This document shows, one piece after another, positions 8,151-16,946 of a stretch of DNA of 64,000 bases (positions are counted from its first letter, which is position 1; the number at the start of each line of letters is the position of its first letter). The position numbers were made by a program, and so were the translations under genes. The notes beneath the pieces are model-generated. The model had not been told where the DNA came from. It did no database searches and worked only from the letters and a program-made list of their open reading frames with translations. The stretch is from Proteus vulgaris (GTDB lineage: Bacteria; Pseudomonadota; Gammaproteobacteria; Enterobacterales; Enterobacteriaceae), in assembly GCF_033708015.1 (NCBI RefSeq), contig NZ_CP137920.1, positions 1,488,001-1,552,000 of the forward strand. The letters run 5' to 3'.

Positions 8151-8426
8151 ATGAATTTTGAAATAAAACTATCGCCCACTCCAAACCAATCAACCTCATT
8201 CACTATCAATAACACACTTTACGAACTCACGTTAGAAACCAGAATTGAAAACCTATTTGCCACAGTAAAACGAGATGGTGAATATCTGGTGTGTAATCGT
8301 ATTTGTCGAAACCTTACTTACATTTGCCAGTGGTTGATATTTGTCGATATCGAGGGGAATACAGATCCAGTGTATTCAGAGTTAGGCTCACGTTATAAGT
8401 TGGTATGGAACGATGGCATTCAATAG
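8151..8426 (+). CDS. Baseplate plug-like protein (Pam3 gp18 type)
   Basis: A 91-residue protein with an all-beta look (YELTLETRIENLFATVKRDG, then a conserved final part SELGSRYKLVWND). Short proteins of this size and ending between the Dit-like and hub genes are known as the plug of the Pam3 cyanophage baseplate. The start abuts the previous stop (TTAAATG), and the end overlaps the next gene by 14 bases. Support is mostly order and size. Confidence 0.55.
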   Translation: MNFEIKLSPTPNQSTSFTINNTLYELTLETRIENLFATVKRDGEYLVCNRICRNLTYICQWLIFVDIEGNTDPVYSELGSRYKLVWNDGIQ

Positions 8427-9300
8427 AAAAGTATTGCGCATAACATTAACGCTATCGGGTGAGAATCAATCATTTTCTACTGAGAATAAAAATAGCCTGT
8501 CTGCTATTGGATTGAGGGCGAGTGCTGAAATTAACTATGGCAATGGCTCTCCTGCACCCAGTGCCAGAGTGAAGATTTACGGTTTACCGATTGAGACAGC
8601 AGATAAGTTACTGCGCATTAAGTTCAATTCGTTAAACGGATTAAGAGACACGATAGCAATAGAGGCAGGGGATCAGGATAGTGAGTTAGTGCCTGTGTTT
8701 AAAGGCGGTATTACATTTGCTTACCCTGATTTTGGTGATGCGCCTAATGTTGCTCTGATTATTGAGTCACAAACAGCAGTGCTTGAAAGTATGGCTCCTG
8801 TTGATGCTGAAAGTTACAAAGGCTATCAAGACGTTGTCAACATTATGGGGCAGATATGCGAAAGAGTGGGCTATACGTTAGAAAGTAACGATGTGAACGC
8901 AAAGCTCAACGATGTTTATCTTTGTGATACTGACATGAAAAAAATAAGAAAACTCGCTGACGATGCTCATCTTGACCTTTATCTTGAAAATAACCTTGTT
9001 GCCATAACACCAAAAGGACAGCCGAGGAAAATTAAAATCCCTATCGTTTCTCCTGAAACGGGATTAATTGGCTACCCGACCCCAACAATGGTTGGTGTTA
9101 ATTTCAAATGCTTCTTTGACCCACTTGTCCGCTTCGGAGGAGTTGTCAGAATTAAAGATAGCGAAGTTAAATTTTGCAATGGCGACTGGCTGATTTATGG
9201 GATTAGGTCAACCCTTGAAACCGAGCAAGAGTCTGCAAGGTGGCATATGGAGGTTTCAACACAAACATTAGGAAATAGGAATGTCGCAATCAAAAAATGA
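8413..9300 (+). CDS. Baseplate hub protein (gp27-like)
   Basis: A 295-residue protein that begins RKVLRITLTLSGEN and has ASAEINYGNGSPAPSARVKIYGL followed by a long mixed alpha/beta part. This matches the hub proteins that form the trimeric ring above the spike in contractile phages (gp27/gpD-like fold). It overlaps the plug gene by 14 bases and the spike gene by 20 bases, so the three are likely translated together. The fold call is from resemblance and gene order. Confidence 0.6.
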   Translation: MAFNRKVLRITLTLSGENQSFSTENKNSLSAIGLRASAEINYGNGSPAPSARVKIYGLPIETADKLLRIKFNSLNGLRDTIAIEAGDQDSELVPVFKGGITFAYPDFGDAPNVALIIESQTAVLESMAPVDAESYKGYQDVVNIMGQICERVGYTLESNDVNAKLNDVYLCDTDMKKIRKLADDAHLDLYLENNLVAITPKGQPRKIKIPIVSPETGLIGYPTPTMVGVNFKCFFDPLVRFGGVVRIKDSEVKFCNGDWLIYGIRSTLETEQESARWHMEVSTQTLGNRNVAIKK

Positions 9301-9973
9301 GACAGCCTCACTATATGGGCCTAAAGATATGGCTGGCGGTATTGGCACTCAAGAGATGATCATTAACTCATTGATTGGTCGCGTAGCAACTACCACTGTC
9401 TGTAAGGTTGTGGCGATTAAGCCTAGTGGAACTGATGCGGTTGGATTGTTAGATGTCATGCCACTGGTGCTTCAAGTTGACGGAGCGGGGAATACTTACA
9501 AAAACGCAGTTATCCATAACGTGCCTTACTTTCGCTATCAGGGCGGCGCTAATGCGGTAATTATCGACCCTAAAGTCGGTGATTTGGGTATTTGCCTTGT
9601 TTGTTCTCGTGATATCTCAAAAGTTAAGCGGACGAAGGATGAAGCCGCGCCAGATAGCAAGCGTCGATATGACTGGGCTGATAGTTTGTATATTGGGGGA
9701 ATCCTTAACGGAGCGCCTACCCAATTTATCCATTTCCTAGAAAGTGGAATAGATGTTGTATCGACTGGCGTTATTAAAATGAAAGGAACTAAGGTTGTTT
9801 TAGATGCCCCAGTAGAAACTACATCAACATTACAATCAGCAAGCCATATTACTGACAATACTGCGCAGGGCAACACTCAAACAATGGCATCAATGAGAAC
9901 CACTTACAACGGCCATACCCATAGAGAAAACGGTCAAGGTTCTGATACGAACCAACCAAACCAGCAGGTATAA
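9281..9973 (+). CDS. Membrane-puncturing spike, Gp138 family
   Basis: A 230-residue protein. Residues about 30-140 form an OB-fold-like region (TTVCKVVAIKPSGTDAVGLLDVMPLVLQVDG ... VIIDPKVGDLGICLVCSRD) typical of Gp138/gp5 N-terminal domains. The later part (VVSTGVIKMKGTKVVLDAPVETTSTLQSA) is the repetitive beta-helix needle, and the end holds NGHTHRENG, a His-rich tip of the kind that binds a metal ion. It would pierce the host outer membrane on tail contraction. Confidence 0.75.
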   Translation: MSQSKNETASLYGPKDMAGGIGTQEMIINSLIGRVATTTVCKVVAIKPSGTDAVGLLDVMPLVLQVDGAGNTYKNAVIHNVPYFRYQGGANAVIIDPKVGDLGICLVCSRDISKVKRTKDEAAPDSKRRYDWADSLYIGGILNGAPTQFIHFLESGIDVVSTGVIKMKGTKVVLDAPVETTSTLQSASHITDNTAQGNTQTMASMRTTYNGHTHRENGQGSDTNQPNQQV

Positions 9974-9974
9974 A

Positions 9975-10328
9975 ATGAAAACATTATTTCTACTGCCTGA
10001 TACATGGGATCTGACCCTTGATGTATCGGGAAACCTCGCTATTGCCTCTGAACAGTATGAGACGGCTCAATCAGTTGCTAATAAGTGCCGAGTGTTTATG
10101 AAAGACCTTTATTACTCACAAAATGAGGGCATTCCTTATTTGGAGGATATTTTAGGCAAGAATCGCTACTCACTTTCTCTATACCGGCAGAATTTAGAAG
10201 AGGCTGCGCTTTCTGTTCCTAATGTCGTTACGGCTACTGCTGAATTATCAACGGCAAATGACAGAGTGGTTAGAGGTAGGATTTTATTCACTGACAATAA
10301 AGGAAATAAAGGGAGTATTTCATTATGA
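9975..10328 (+). CDS. Sheath initiator / gp25-like baseplate protein
   Basis: A 117-residue protein starting one base after the spike stop. The stretch SVANKCRVFMKDLYYSQNEGIPYLEDILGKN is a pattern of gp25/gpW-like sheath initiators, which link the baseplate wedge to the first sheath ring. The end overlaps the wedge J gene by 4 bases. Its position between spike and wedge J is the same as in Pam3-type baseplates. Confidence 0.65.
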   Translation: MKTLFLLPDTWDLTLDVSGNLAIASEQYETAQSVANKCRVFMKDLYYSQNEGIPYLEDILGKNRYSLSLYRQNLEEAALSVPNVVTATAELSTANDRVVRGRILFTDNKGNKGSISL

Positions 10329-11515
10329 TCCCACCGGTACAAATACTTCCTCAAGGTATCGTCGCACCAACCACTCAGGAAGTGATAGATGGATTATGGC
10401 AGTTAATGAAGGGGTGTTTTGGTGAGAACATCAATACATCGATGGATACACCTCAGGGTCAGTTAGTCACCACATTATCAGCCGTTATTACTGACGAACG
10501 AAACTTCATGATTAACCTATTAAACAGCTTTGATCCACGCTATGCATCAGGTCAAATGCAGGACGCTCTAGGTTACATCTACTTTATGCAACGAAAACAA
10601 GCGACACCTTCTGTGGCTGAGTTAACTTTTAACGGATTGAGTGGTGTTGTGATACCTGAAAATTATCAGGTAAGTGATGATAGAGGGTTATTCTGGTCAA
10701 CATCTGAAGAGGTTGTCATTAATGAATCAGGCGTTGCAGTAGTCAAAGCCAACTGCTTAACCTCAGGTGCTATCGATGCACCAGTAGGCGTTATTAATCG
10801 ACTAACTAAAAGCATTAGTGGACTGGATTCGGTATCAAACAGAACAGCAGGAATACCGGGTAGAAATGCTGAAAGTAGACAAGAGTTCGAATATCGCAGA
10901 TCTGAATCTGTCGCAAAGAATGCTAAGAATACCAATTCAGCAACTTATGGTGCAGTAGCTAATCTAAAAGGCGTTATTGATTGCTATGTTGTTGATAACC
11001 CAACAGATGCAACTATTCAGGTAGGTAAAACAAAATACTCTTTAATCAGAAACTCAATTGCTGTTTCAGTAGTGGGCGGGGATAATGAAGAAATTGCACA
11101 GCAAATATTAACGAAAGCTGGCACTGGGTGCTCGTTCGTGGGTAACACAACAGTTACTTATGAAGATAAAGAAAACTTTCCTTACATGCCACCTAAGTAC
11201 ACGGTGAAATTTATTCGACCATCGGATATCGCTGTTACATTCACAATTACCGTTGAAGATAAAACACAATTAACTCACCAAGCAAAGCAAGCCATCATAA
11301 AAGCTATTACCGAGGAATTCACGACTGGTAGAGGAAAAGGGCAAATCGGGAAGAGATTAATTGCGAGTGATTATGTATGCAGTGTAGCTCAAGCAACTAC
11401 CTCACGATTAATCAATATTCAGGTTGGTAGAAAAGGATCTGCTCTGGCTAGTTACATTGATTTTGGGATAGATGAGTTTCCAGTGTTATCGGTAGATGAC
11501 ATAAGGATAGAGTAA
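10325..11515 (+). CDS. Baseplate wedge protein, J family
   Basis: A 396-residue Baseplate_J protein. Characteristic parts are TPQGQLVTTLSAVITDERNFMINLLNSFDPRYASGQMQDALGYIYFMQRKQATPS in the N-terminal third (written here only as its position, residues about 39-95) and GRNAESRQEFEYRRSESVAKNAKN near residue 178-200. It forms the wedge around the hub. Start overlaps the previous gene; the stop overlaps the next start (TAATG). Confidence 0.85.
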   Translation: MIPPVQILPQGIVAPTTQEVIDGLWQLMKGCFGENINTSMDTPQGQLVTTLSAVITDERNFMINLLNSFDPRYASGQMQDALGYIYFMQRKQATPSVAELTFNGLSGVVIPENYQVSDDRGLFWSTSEEVVINESGVAVVKANCLTSGAIDAPVGVINRLTKSISGLDSVSNRTAGIPGRNAESRQEFEYRRSESVAKNAKNTNSATYGAVANLKGVIDCYVVDNPTDATIQVGKTKYSLIRNSIAVSVVGGDNEEIAQQILTKAGTGCSFVGNTTVTYEDKENFPYMPPKYTVKFIRPSDIAVTFTITVEDKTQLTHQAKQAIIKAITEEFTTGRGKGQIGKRLIASDYVCSVAQATTSRLINIQVGRKGSALASYIDFGIDEFPVLSVDDIRIE

Positions 11516-12147
11516 TGATTGATATTAGAGATACATTACTCAGCCAATATGCCAACTCCCCCAATATCCTCGCAATACTAAAATCAGCAAATCAATCCAT
11601 CGACCCACGAAACCATGTAGAGGAATTCTACAATATGGCGGTGAACTTACATTCTGCTGTTGGGTTCGGACTGGATATATGGGGGAGAATAGTTGGCATT
11701 GGCAGAGGACTTTCAATTCCAGATCCTGACGATAACTACTTCGGGTTTGAAGGAACGGAAAAATTTAGCCCTTTTGGACAAGCGCCTTTTTTCGGAGGTA
11801 ATCCGGGCGATGTGACTTATGAAATGTCTGATGACACTTATCGTGAGGTTATCATCATAAAAGCCTATTCAAATATCCTTTATGCAACGGCACCAAATAT
11901 TAACGCTTTTCTTAAAGCCTCATTTTCGAGAGGAAAAGCCTATTACCTAATCACTGGTCACATGCAAGCAAGATATGTATTTGAGTACCGGTTATCAGAA
12001 TTCGAAAAAAACTTAATATTTCATCACAACATTTTACCTCGACCATCAGGTGTTGATGTCGGCGTAAATGAGCTTCCTACAAATGAATATTTTGGATTCT
12101 ACGGCAGTGGATTCCAACCATTCAACCAAGCTCCTTTCACTAAATAG
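11515..12147 (+). CDS. Second baseplate wedge protein, DUF2612
   Basis: A 210-residue protein with the DUF2612 pattern: YANSPNILAILKSANQSIDP, GFGLDIWGRIVGIGRGL and a mid part YFGFEGTEKFSPFGQAPFFGG. A shorter echo of that motif, EYFGFYGSGFQPFNQAPF, closes the protein, so the tail end holds a duplicated segment near residues 75-95 and 192-210. The family joins wedge J to the tail fibres. It is followed after 7 bases by the fibre gene. Confidence 0.75.
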   Translation: MIDIRDTLLSQYANSPNILAILKSANQSIDPRNHVEEFYNMAVNLHSAVGFGLDIWGRIVGIGRGLSIPDPDDNYFGFEGTEKFSPFGQAPFFGGNPGDVTYEMSDDTYREVIIIKAYSNILYATAPNINAFLKASFSRGKAYYLITGHMQARYVFEYRLSEFEKNLIFHHNILPRPSGVDVGVNELPTNEYFGFYGSGFQPFNQAPFTK

Positions 12148-12154
12148 GTAAGAA

Positions 12155-13831
12155 ATGAAAAATCCAAAATTAATATCTAAGCCTTTCGCACAGAACGGGC
12201 AGAAAAACGTCATCCCTGAAAAATACGAAACTAGCATGGAAAGCAACCAAGCGACATGGGATCAGGGGTTTGGTCAGATAACCATGCTGCCAGTTAGTGC
12301 AGGTGGCTTACCTCCTAAAGGGCAAGATTTTAATGGCATACTAAACCAGATGTGTGAAACCATCGTTCACATCTCAAAAGGTGGTGTTTTTAAATTCTCT
12401 GCTGATTATGCAGCAGCTATTAATGGCTATCCCAAAGGGGCAATTCTTCAATCAGAAGATGAGAAAAAATACTACCAGAGTTTGATTGATAACAATAAAG
12501 TCAATTTCAACACTGCAAGCCAAGATCAAGTAAAAGCATCTTGGAAGCTGGTAATGACGGATGACGTACTTGATCAGTTATCAAAAAAACTAGAATCAAC
12601 AGCAATAGTACAATCCACAGGAACTTCAACAACAAGCGTAATGAGTCAGAAGGCATCTACTGATGCATTCCAACCCAAGGGCACATACCCAACAACATCA
12701 GAGATGAATGTTGAGCTTAACAAGAAGGTTGATAAAGCTAACATCTCTCAGCAATTAGCAAATGATGTTAATAAAGTGCCGAGCTTGGATTTAGTAACTA
12801 AAGAATTAGGGAAAAAACAACAGACAGGAGATTATGCAACAAGTACAGCACTGAAAAACGGGCTAGAAGGTAAATTAGACAAGTCATCAGTAGCTCAAAC
12901 TACGGGCACATCAACAACAAGCGTAATGAGCCAAGATGCCGCTACAAAAGAATTTATGAAATTTGGTGATTATGGGTGGGCCGGGACGAAGGGGGTGAAT
13001 GCTAGTTATAGTGATACTAATAGTTTCCTGAGTTATTTAAAAACGGCAACAACAAAAACTCAAGTAATGAGGAATGAAACACCAACTGGTGTTTCTGCAG
13101 GATCATCCCCAGTGGCTTATTTTCGTACTGGCGATACATTTATGGCTTTAACTGCGGCATTTTTTGGTAGTAGCGTGAGGGTTATTGCGGGAAATAATGA
13201 GAGCCAATTTGTACATGAGATTTATACAGACAGGAATACATCAAAAGATAAGAATGGATTCATTCGCGCTTCTGGTAGTGCTGATACATTAACTACTGGT
13301 AACGTGGTTCAATTCGCGGGTGCGTCAACAGAGAATGTAATGAGCCAGAAAGCCTGTGTTGATTACTTTCAGAAAAAAGGAGACTACCAACCTGCTGGAA
13401 ATTATGCGCTAAAATCAGAACTTAATGATATTGAGCTAGTTCCTCACCCTATCCCATGGTCACTGACCACGGCACCTGCTGGCTATCTAATTTGCCAAGG
13501 GCAGACATTCAACAAAGCGACATATCCTAAACTAGCTATTGCATATCCATCTGGAAGACTTCCTGACTTACGTAGTGAATTTATCAGAGGTGCGGATGCA
13601 GGGAGAGGGATTGATACGGGGCGCGAGGTGCTATCTTCCCAATCAGGAAATAGCTTATTAAGCGCTAGAGGAATGGGGGGAAACAGTGAGTTTTCTTTAA
13701 AAATGAGTGCTGGTTCTGTTGGTACCGATAATCAGGGGCAACGTGAAATTTATCAACAAATCGAAGGGCAGAACGGTAACGAAACTCGTCCACGTAACAT
13801 CGCATTTTTATACATAGTGAGAGCAGCATAA
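12155..13831 (+). CDS. Tail fibre with collar domain
   Basis: A 558-residue receptor-binding fibre. The first 110 residues (FAQNGQKNVIPEKYE ... GGLPPKGQDFNGILNQM) are the conserved baseplate-attachment part. Three copies of a TGTSTTSVMSQKA-like segment lie near residues 152, 248 and 386; two of them are followed by a GDY element. Residues about 435-555 form a phage collar domain (PIPWSLTTAPAGYLICQGQTF, GRLPDLRSEFIRGAD, ETRPRNIAFLYIVRA). The repeats could allow domain exchange and host-range change. Confidence 0.85.
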   Translation: MKNPKLISKPFAQNGQKNVIPEKYETSMESNQATWDQGFGQITMLPVSAGGLPPKGQDFNGILNQMCETIVHISKGGVFKFSADYAAAINGYPKGAILQSEDEKKYYQSLIDNNKVNFNTASQDQVKASWKLVMTDDVLDQLSKKLESTAIVQSTGTSTTSVMSQKASTDAFQPKGTYPTTSEMNVELNKKVDKANISQQLANDVNKVPSLDLVTKELGKKQQTGDYATSTALKNGLEGKLDKSSVAQTTGTSTTSVMSQDAATKEFMKFGDYGWAGTKGVNASYSDTNSFLSYLKTATTKTQVMRNETPTGVSAGSSPVAYFRTGDTFMALTAAFFGSSVRVIAGNNESQFVHEIYTDRNTSKDKNGFIRASGSADTLTTGNVVQFAGASTENVMSQKACVDYFQKKGDYQPAGNYALKSELNDIELVPHPIPWSLTTAPAGYLICQGQTFNKATYPKLAIAYPSGRLPDLRSEFIRGADAGRGIDTGREVLSSQSGNSLLSARGMGGNSEFSLKMSAGSVGTDNQGQREIYQQIEGQNGNETRPRNIAFLYIVRAA

Positions 13832-14451
13832 TGAACAAATATAATTTAGATATTCAAAATGGAAAAATTGGTGAGAATGGTTTAGCGGAAGTTGCTGGTT
13901 GGATAAAATGTTATTTATCACACCCTCAGACTCGTGAATACATGGGCGCAACAATGGAAAACGTTATGTTTGATGTTTCTCTTCAATCGGGTGCGTACCT
14001 AGATGAACCTAAGTTGCCAAAAAAAGAAAATCAGGCAATAAGACGCAAGATTGATGGTAGCGCATGGGAAGTTGTCGATGACTATCGCGGACTTGTTGCA
14101 TATCACATACAAACAAAGCAACCAGTAAACATTGATTTTATCGGATCATTACCTGAAACGTTAACACTATTACAGCCGGTCGGTGAGTTCGATAAGTGGA
14201 ATGGTGAAAGCTGGGTTGCTGATGAGCAAGCTATTAAAGAAGCACAAATTAACTCAGCTAAGAAACAAAAAATAGAGTTATCACAAGAAGCTGAAAATCG
14301 CATTGTGCAATTAGAGCGGAAAATCAAATTAGAAATGGCAAATGACGCAGAAGTTGGGTTGCTGAAATCATGGGAAATTTACACAGTCAAGCTTGATGAT
14401 GTAAATCCAGAATTAGCGCCAGACATTGAGTGGCCACAAAAACCCGAGTGA
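13831..14451 (+). CDS. Tail fibre assembly protein
   Basis: A 206-residue Caudo_TAP/Tfa protein, start overlapping the fibre stop (TAATG). The C-terminal part with a basic, helical stretch (KKQKIELSQEAENRIVQLERKIKLEMA) and the ending LKSWEIYTVKLDDVNPELAPDIEWPQKP is the hallmark of the family. It acts as chaperone for folding and trimerising the fibre tip. Confidence 0.85.
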   Translation: MNKYNLDIQNGKIGENGLAEVAGWIKCYLSHPQTREYMGATMENVMFDVSLQSGAYLDEPKLPKKENQAIRRKIDGSAWEVVDDYRGLVAYHIQTKQPVNIDFIGSLPETLTLLQPVGEFDKWNGESWVADEQAIKEAQINSAKKQKIELSQEAENRIVQLERKIKLEMANDAEVGLLKSWEIYTVKLDDVNPELAPDIEWPQKPE

Positions 14452-14649
14452 TCACTCCGCTTTCAAATACTGCACCGAGCTCCCATCTGGCAACTTCTTA
14501 CTTCTCTCACGATAAAACGCTAGTCGTTCATTAAAGTACGCTCTCAAATGTGCTGGCTGTTGTCGTTCAACTTCGGACGCGACACCTGAAGCTACTAAAT
14601 CGACATTAATCTTGTCTTTTTCTTCTTGAGTTAAGTTTGCGAGGTTCAT
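14452..14649 (-). CDS. Small conserved prophage-end protein, copy 1
   Basis: A 65-residue soluble protein opening [24 protein letters not shown] and ending SSVQYLKAE; strongly basic-acidic mixed, helical, no membrane segment. Function unknown. Its stop touches the end of the fibre assembly gene, on the other strand. A 77-residue relative sits at 36185-36418, where it has an extra stretch (YKERLNMPV) between SGVA and [10 protein letters not shown], so this copy has lost 12 residues or that one gained them. Both copies lie at prophage ends. Confidence 0.65.
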   Translation of the reverse strand: MNLANLTQEEKDKINVDLVASGVASEVERQQPAHLRAYFNERLAFYRERSKKLPDGSSVQYLKAE

Positions 14650-15067
14650 AGTAGATCCAGTTAGTTTTTGGAGAGTTTGGAGAGTATAGCAGGGTGTGGA
14701 ATTAAAAAATCAGAGGTGGTATAAAAGTATCACCTTTCTTTTTTCTGCATTCATATCTTATCAAAAAATAACCTCTAAAAATCCAAAAGGGGTATTTATG
14801 GGGGTATTAAAATTTATTTGTATATTTATTTCTATATAAATCATTGTGTTAATCTCTTTGTTTTATTCTCTCCTCCTCCGCCACTTCAATGTCTCCTAAC
14901 ATCTCTTAAAGTCTACTTATCCCAGTAAAATCAAATCTTCTCATTTAATCATTGTCTCCTAAAGTCTCTTAACGTCTCTTGAAAGCGCTATCATTTGTTG
15001 GGTAGTTTTTTGCCTTTAAATGGAATTCTAAGGGTTTAATAAATTTTGTATTAATGTTGGTGTACCA
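14650..15067. other. Non-coding prophage border region
   Basis: No gene is visible here. The stretch lies between the last phage gene and host-type genes and should contain or adjoin the right attachment site. It holds 10-bp phased repeats, listed separately. No integrase gene is seen, so that must lie to the left of the window or be missing. Confidence 0.5.
14891..14983. repeat. Helically phased 10-bp repeats near prophage border
   Basis: Six units close to GTCTCYTAAV start at 14891, 14901, 14911 and again at 14954, 14964, 14974, each at exact 10-base steps (GTCTCCTAAC, ATCTCTTAAA, GTCTACTTAT; GTCTCCTAAA, GTCTCTTAAC, GTCTCTTGAA). Repeats at one helical turn suggest a protein lining one DNA face, such as integrase arm sites or a regulator. 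Confidence 0.5.
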
Positions 15068-15163
15068 GTGAAGAGAACCATAATCGCTCCGATTGATAAG
15101 TTATTTGATTGGAAGTGGCTGGCTGGCTTTTTTCTAGGAATATTACTTATAGTAGTTATATGA
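15068..15163 (+). CDS. Possible 31-residue membrane peptide
   Basis: A GTG-started frame encodes a 31-residue peptide with a short polar part (KRTIIAPIDKLFDWKW) and one hydrophobic segment (LAGFFLGILLIVVI). No good ribosome site is seen, so this may be a remnant of a phage membrane gene or chance. Kept because the amphipathic-plus-membrane layout is unusual for random DNA. Confidence 0.25.
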   Translation: MKRTIIAPIDKLFDWKWLAGFFLGILLIVVI

Positions 15164-15201
15164 CTTGATGGATATTCTATAAAAAATCAATAATTGAGAT
15201 C

Positions 15202-15663
15202 ATGAAAATGAGTACACTTTCTCGAATATGCAATTTATCGTTAGTAATTATAGGGTTATCGGTGATATCTGTTTCTTATGCGGATCCAAATAATGGACAT
15301 GGAAGGGGACAAAATAAAGGCTTCCAAGGGGAAAAACCAAATAAATGGCATAATAAATCACAGAATAATCACTTAGGTAATGAAGCGCTTTTCTCTGTTT
15401 CTTTATCTTATAATGAAGCGAGAGCGTTTGCGTTGGAAGGCGGATTTACGGGATATTCATCGCTCCCCCCGGGTATTGCTAAAAACCTAGTAAGAGGGAA
15501 ACCATTACCTCCAGGTATTGCAAAAAAAGCGGTTCCTGAAAAAATGCTTAGACAATTGCCTTATTATCCAGGTTATGAATGGCGGATTGTTGGTAATGAT
15601 TTGGTATTAATTGCATTAAGCACCGCAATAGTAACTTCCATTATTAATAATGTTTTTGACTAA
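15202..15663 (+). CDS. CigR-family (RcnB-like) exported protein
   Basis: A 153-residue protein with a signal peptide (LVIIGLSVISVSYA), a Gly/Asn/His-rich linker (NGHGRGQNKGFQG) and a C-terminal domain with the paired motif SLPPGIAKNLVRGKPLPPGIAKK and RQLPYYPGYEWRIVGNDLVLIALSTAIV. That is the signature of CigR, an anti-virulence protein encoded by Salmonella SPI-3, and of related RcnB-type proteins. The last 20 residues are hydrophobic and may anchor it to the membrane. Role here unknown. It lies just beyond the prophage border. Confidence 0.75.
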   Translation: MKMSTLSRICNLSLVIIGLSVISVSYADPNNGHGRGQNKGFQGEKPNKWHNKSQNNHLGNEALFSVSLSYNEARAFALEGGFTGYSSLPPGIAKNLVRGKPLPPGIAKKAVPEKMLRQLPYYPGYEWRIVGNDLVLIALSTAIVTSIINNVFD

Positions 15664-15927
15664 TAAAGAGATAAATATATTGTATATCTGACATGAATAA
15701 GCATGTTTTTTTTGTAATTGGATACTTAACTGTCCACTTGATAAATATCAACAAAAATATGTGGTACTCGTAATTGGCTTATGTAGGTTTTAGCTGAAGT
15801 TATTATAAATTTATTTGCTATTATTTAGCTTCGTTAGAATTTAAATAATTGGTAACTTAGTTTTCATCAGTGAGGGTAATTATATTATGGTCAACTTTAG
15901 TCTATTTTATTACGAAAATAAATTAAA

Positions 15928-16122
15928 TTAAAGTAATTGGCTTAATAAAGTTAAAATAAGGAAAATATCAGCAATAACAAGTAATACGCCAATAAGTGTT
16001 CTTGCTAAAAGACATGAAAGTGTTGTAGGCGGAGCTTTAGGAAATAATGCAGAAAAACTCCAATAGGCTAATATAGTGGTCAAAAAAATTGCAAAAAATA
16101 TAGAACTAATAAAAAAGATCAT
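15928..16122 (-). CDS. Small two-span membrane protein
   Basis: A 64-residue protein with two hydrophobic segments (residues 2-27 and 40-62) joined by a short loop with PKAPPTT. ATG start, weak AAGAG ribosome site. No family is recognised. Proteus genomes carry many such small membrane ORFs; the even hydrophobic pattern favours a real gene but no neighbour gives a role. Confidence 0.4.
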   Translation of the reverse strand: MIFFISSIFFAIFLTTILAYWSFSALFPKAPPTTLSCLLARTLIGVLLVIADIFLILTLLSQLL

Positions 16123-16216
16123 TTATTGATACTCTTTTTATATAATTGATAAATAATAGTTCGGTTATCACTTTATTGTTAAACATCTACGAAAATTATC
16201 GTTCTACACTGTTTTA

Positions 16217-16741
16217 TTAATATTTTCCAATACGCATTAAAGCATCTTCAACATCTTCATCATGATCAATGGTAAAAGCAATAAAATCTTCAGTTTTTGG
16301 GATTTTTTTGTAAGTCTCTGTTTGCTTAAACAGAGTTAAACATTCTGAAAATATTTGAATAATTCTTGTTAAAACATGAGGGTAAGAACCGTCTTCATAA
16401 GATTTTTGATAAAGTTGTTCTAAGTATGTTTCATTGATGGGGTAAATGGTGCCAAAACATTGATATTCCCAATCACCAGTATTGTACTTTAAGCTATTTA
16501 TCTCGTCTTGTGAATGATAATTGTTACCACCAGATTTATTTTGATAGTAATTTAATGTTTTTTGAAAATATTCTTCTGTGTTTAAACAAAGATTTATTTC
16601 TCCATATGCGGCGTTTAAATCAAACGCAAAGGCATAAAAGACTTCGCTACATTTATCTGTTAAAAATTTTTCTGTCTCTGTTATCGCAAAAGAAACAATA
16701 TCATTTTTTATTTTTTCAATAACTTCATCATTTAATGTCAT
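16217..16741 (-). CDS. DUF4303 family protein
   Basis: A 174-residue soluble protein; the start at 16741 is chosen because GAG lies 7 bases before it, while the upstream TTG has no site. The motif FYAFAFDLNAAYGEINLCLNTEEYF and the middle GDWEYQCFGTIYPIN are typical of DUF4303. Such proteins often stand in immunity-type gene lists near contact-dependent or polymorphic toxins, but no toxin gene is next to this one. Function unproven. Confidence 0.6.
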   Translation of the reverse strand: MTLNDEVIEKIKNDIVSFAITETEKFLTDKCSEVFYAFAFDLNAAYGEINLCLNTEEYFQKTLNYYQNKSGGNNYHSQDEINSLKYNTGDWEYQCFGTIYPINETYLEQLYQKSYEDGSYPHVLTRIIQIFSECLTLFKQTETYKKIPKTEDFIAFTIDHDEDVEDALMRIGKY

Positions 16742-16904
16742 AGTTAACTCATAATTCAATTAAATATATTGATAATACTCTTATTAAGATAGTATTCGGA
16801 ATGTAATCATAAAAATTTCTCTGTATGAAAATAATAATAGCATTATATTAATATTATATACCTAATGATATGAAATAATGCTCTTTACTTTTGAATAGTG
16901 ATAG

Positions 16905-16937
16905 AAAACACCTAATGATGGTTCAAAAGGTGTTTTC
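16905..16937 (-). terminator. Terminator of the efflux gene
   Basis: AAAACACCT (16905-16913) pairs with AGGTGTTTT (16928-16936), a 9-bp perfect stem directly downstream of the leftward PACE gene, ending in a T tract when read leftward. Confidence 0.7.
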
Positions 16938-16946
16938 GCATAGTGG

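Noticed and set aside
9538..9876. Leftward open frame of 112 residues opposite the spike gene
   Set aside because: It mirrors the coding frame of the spike; no start signal or homology.
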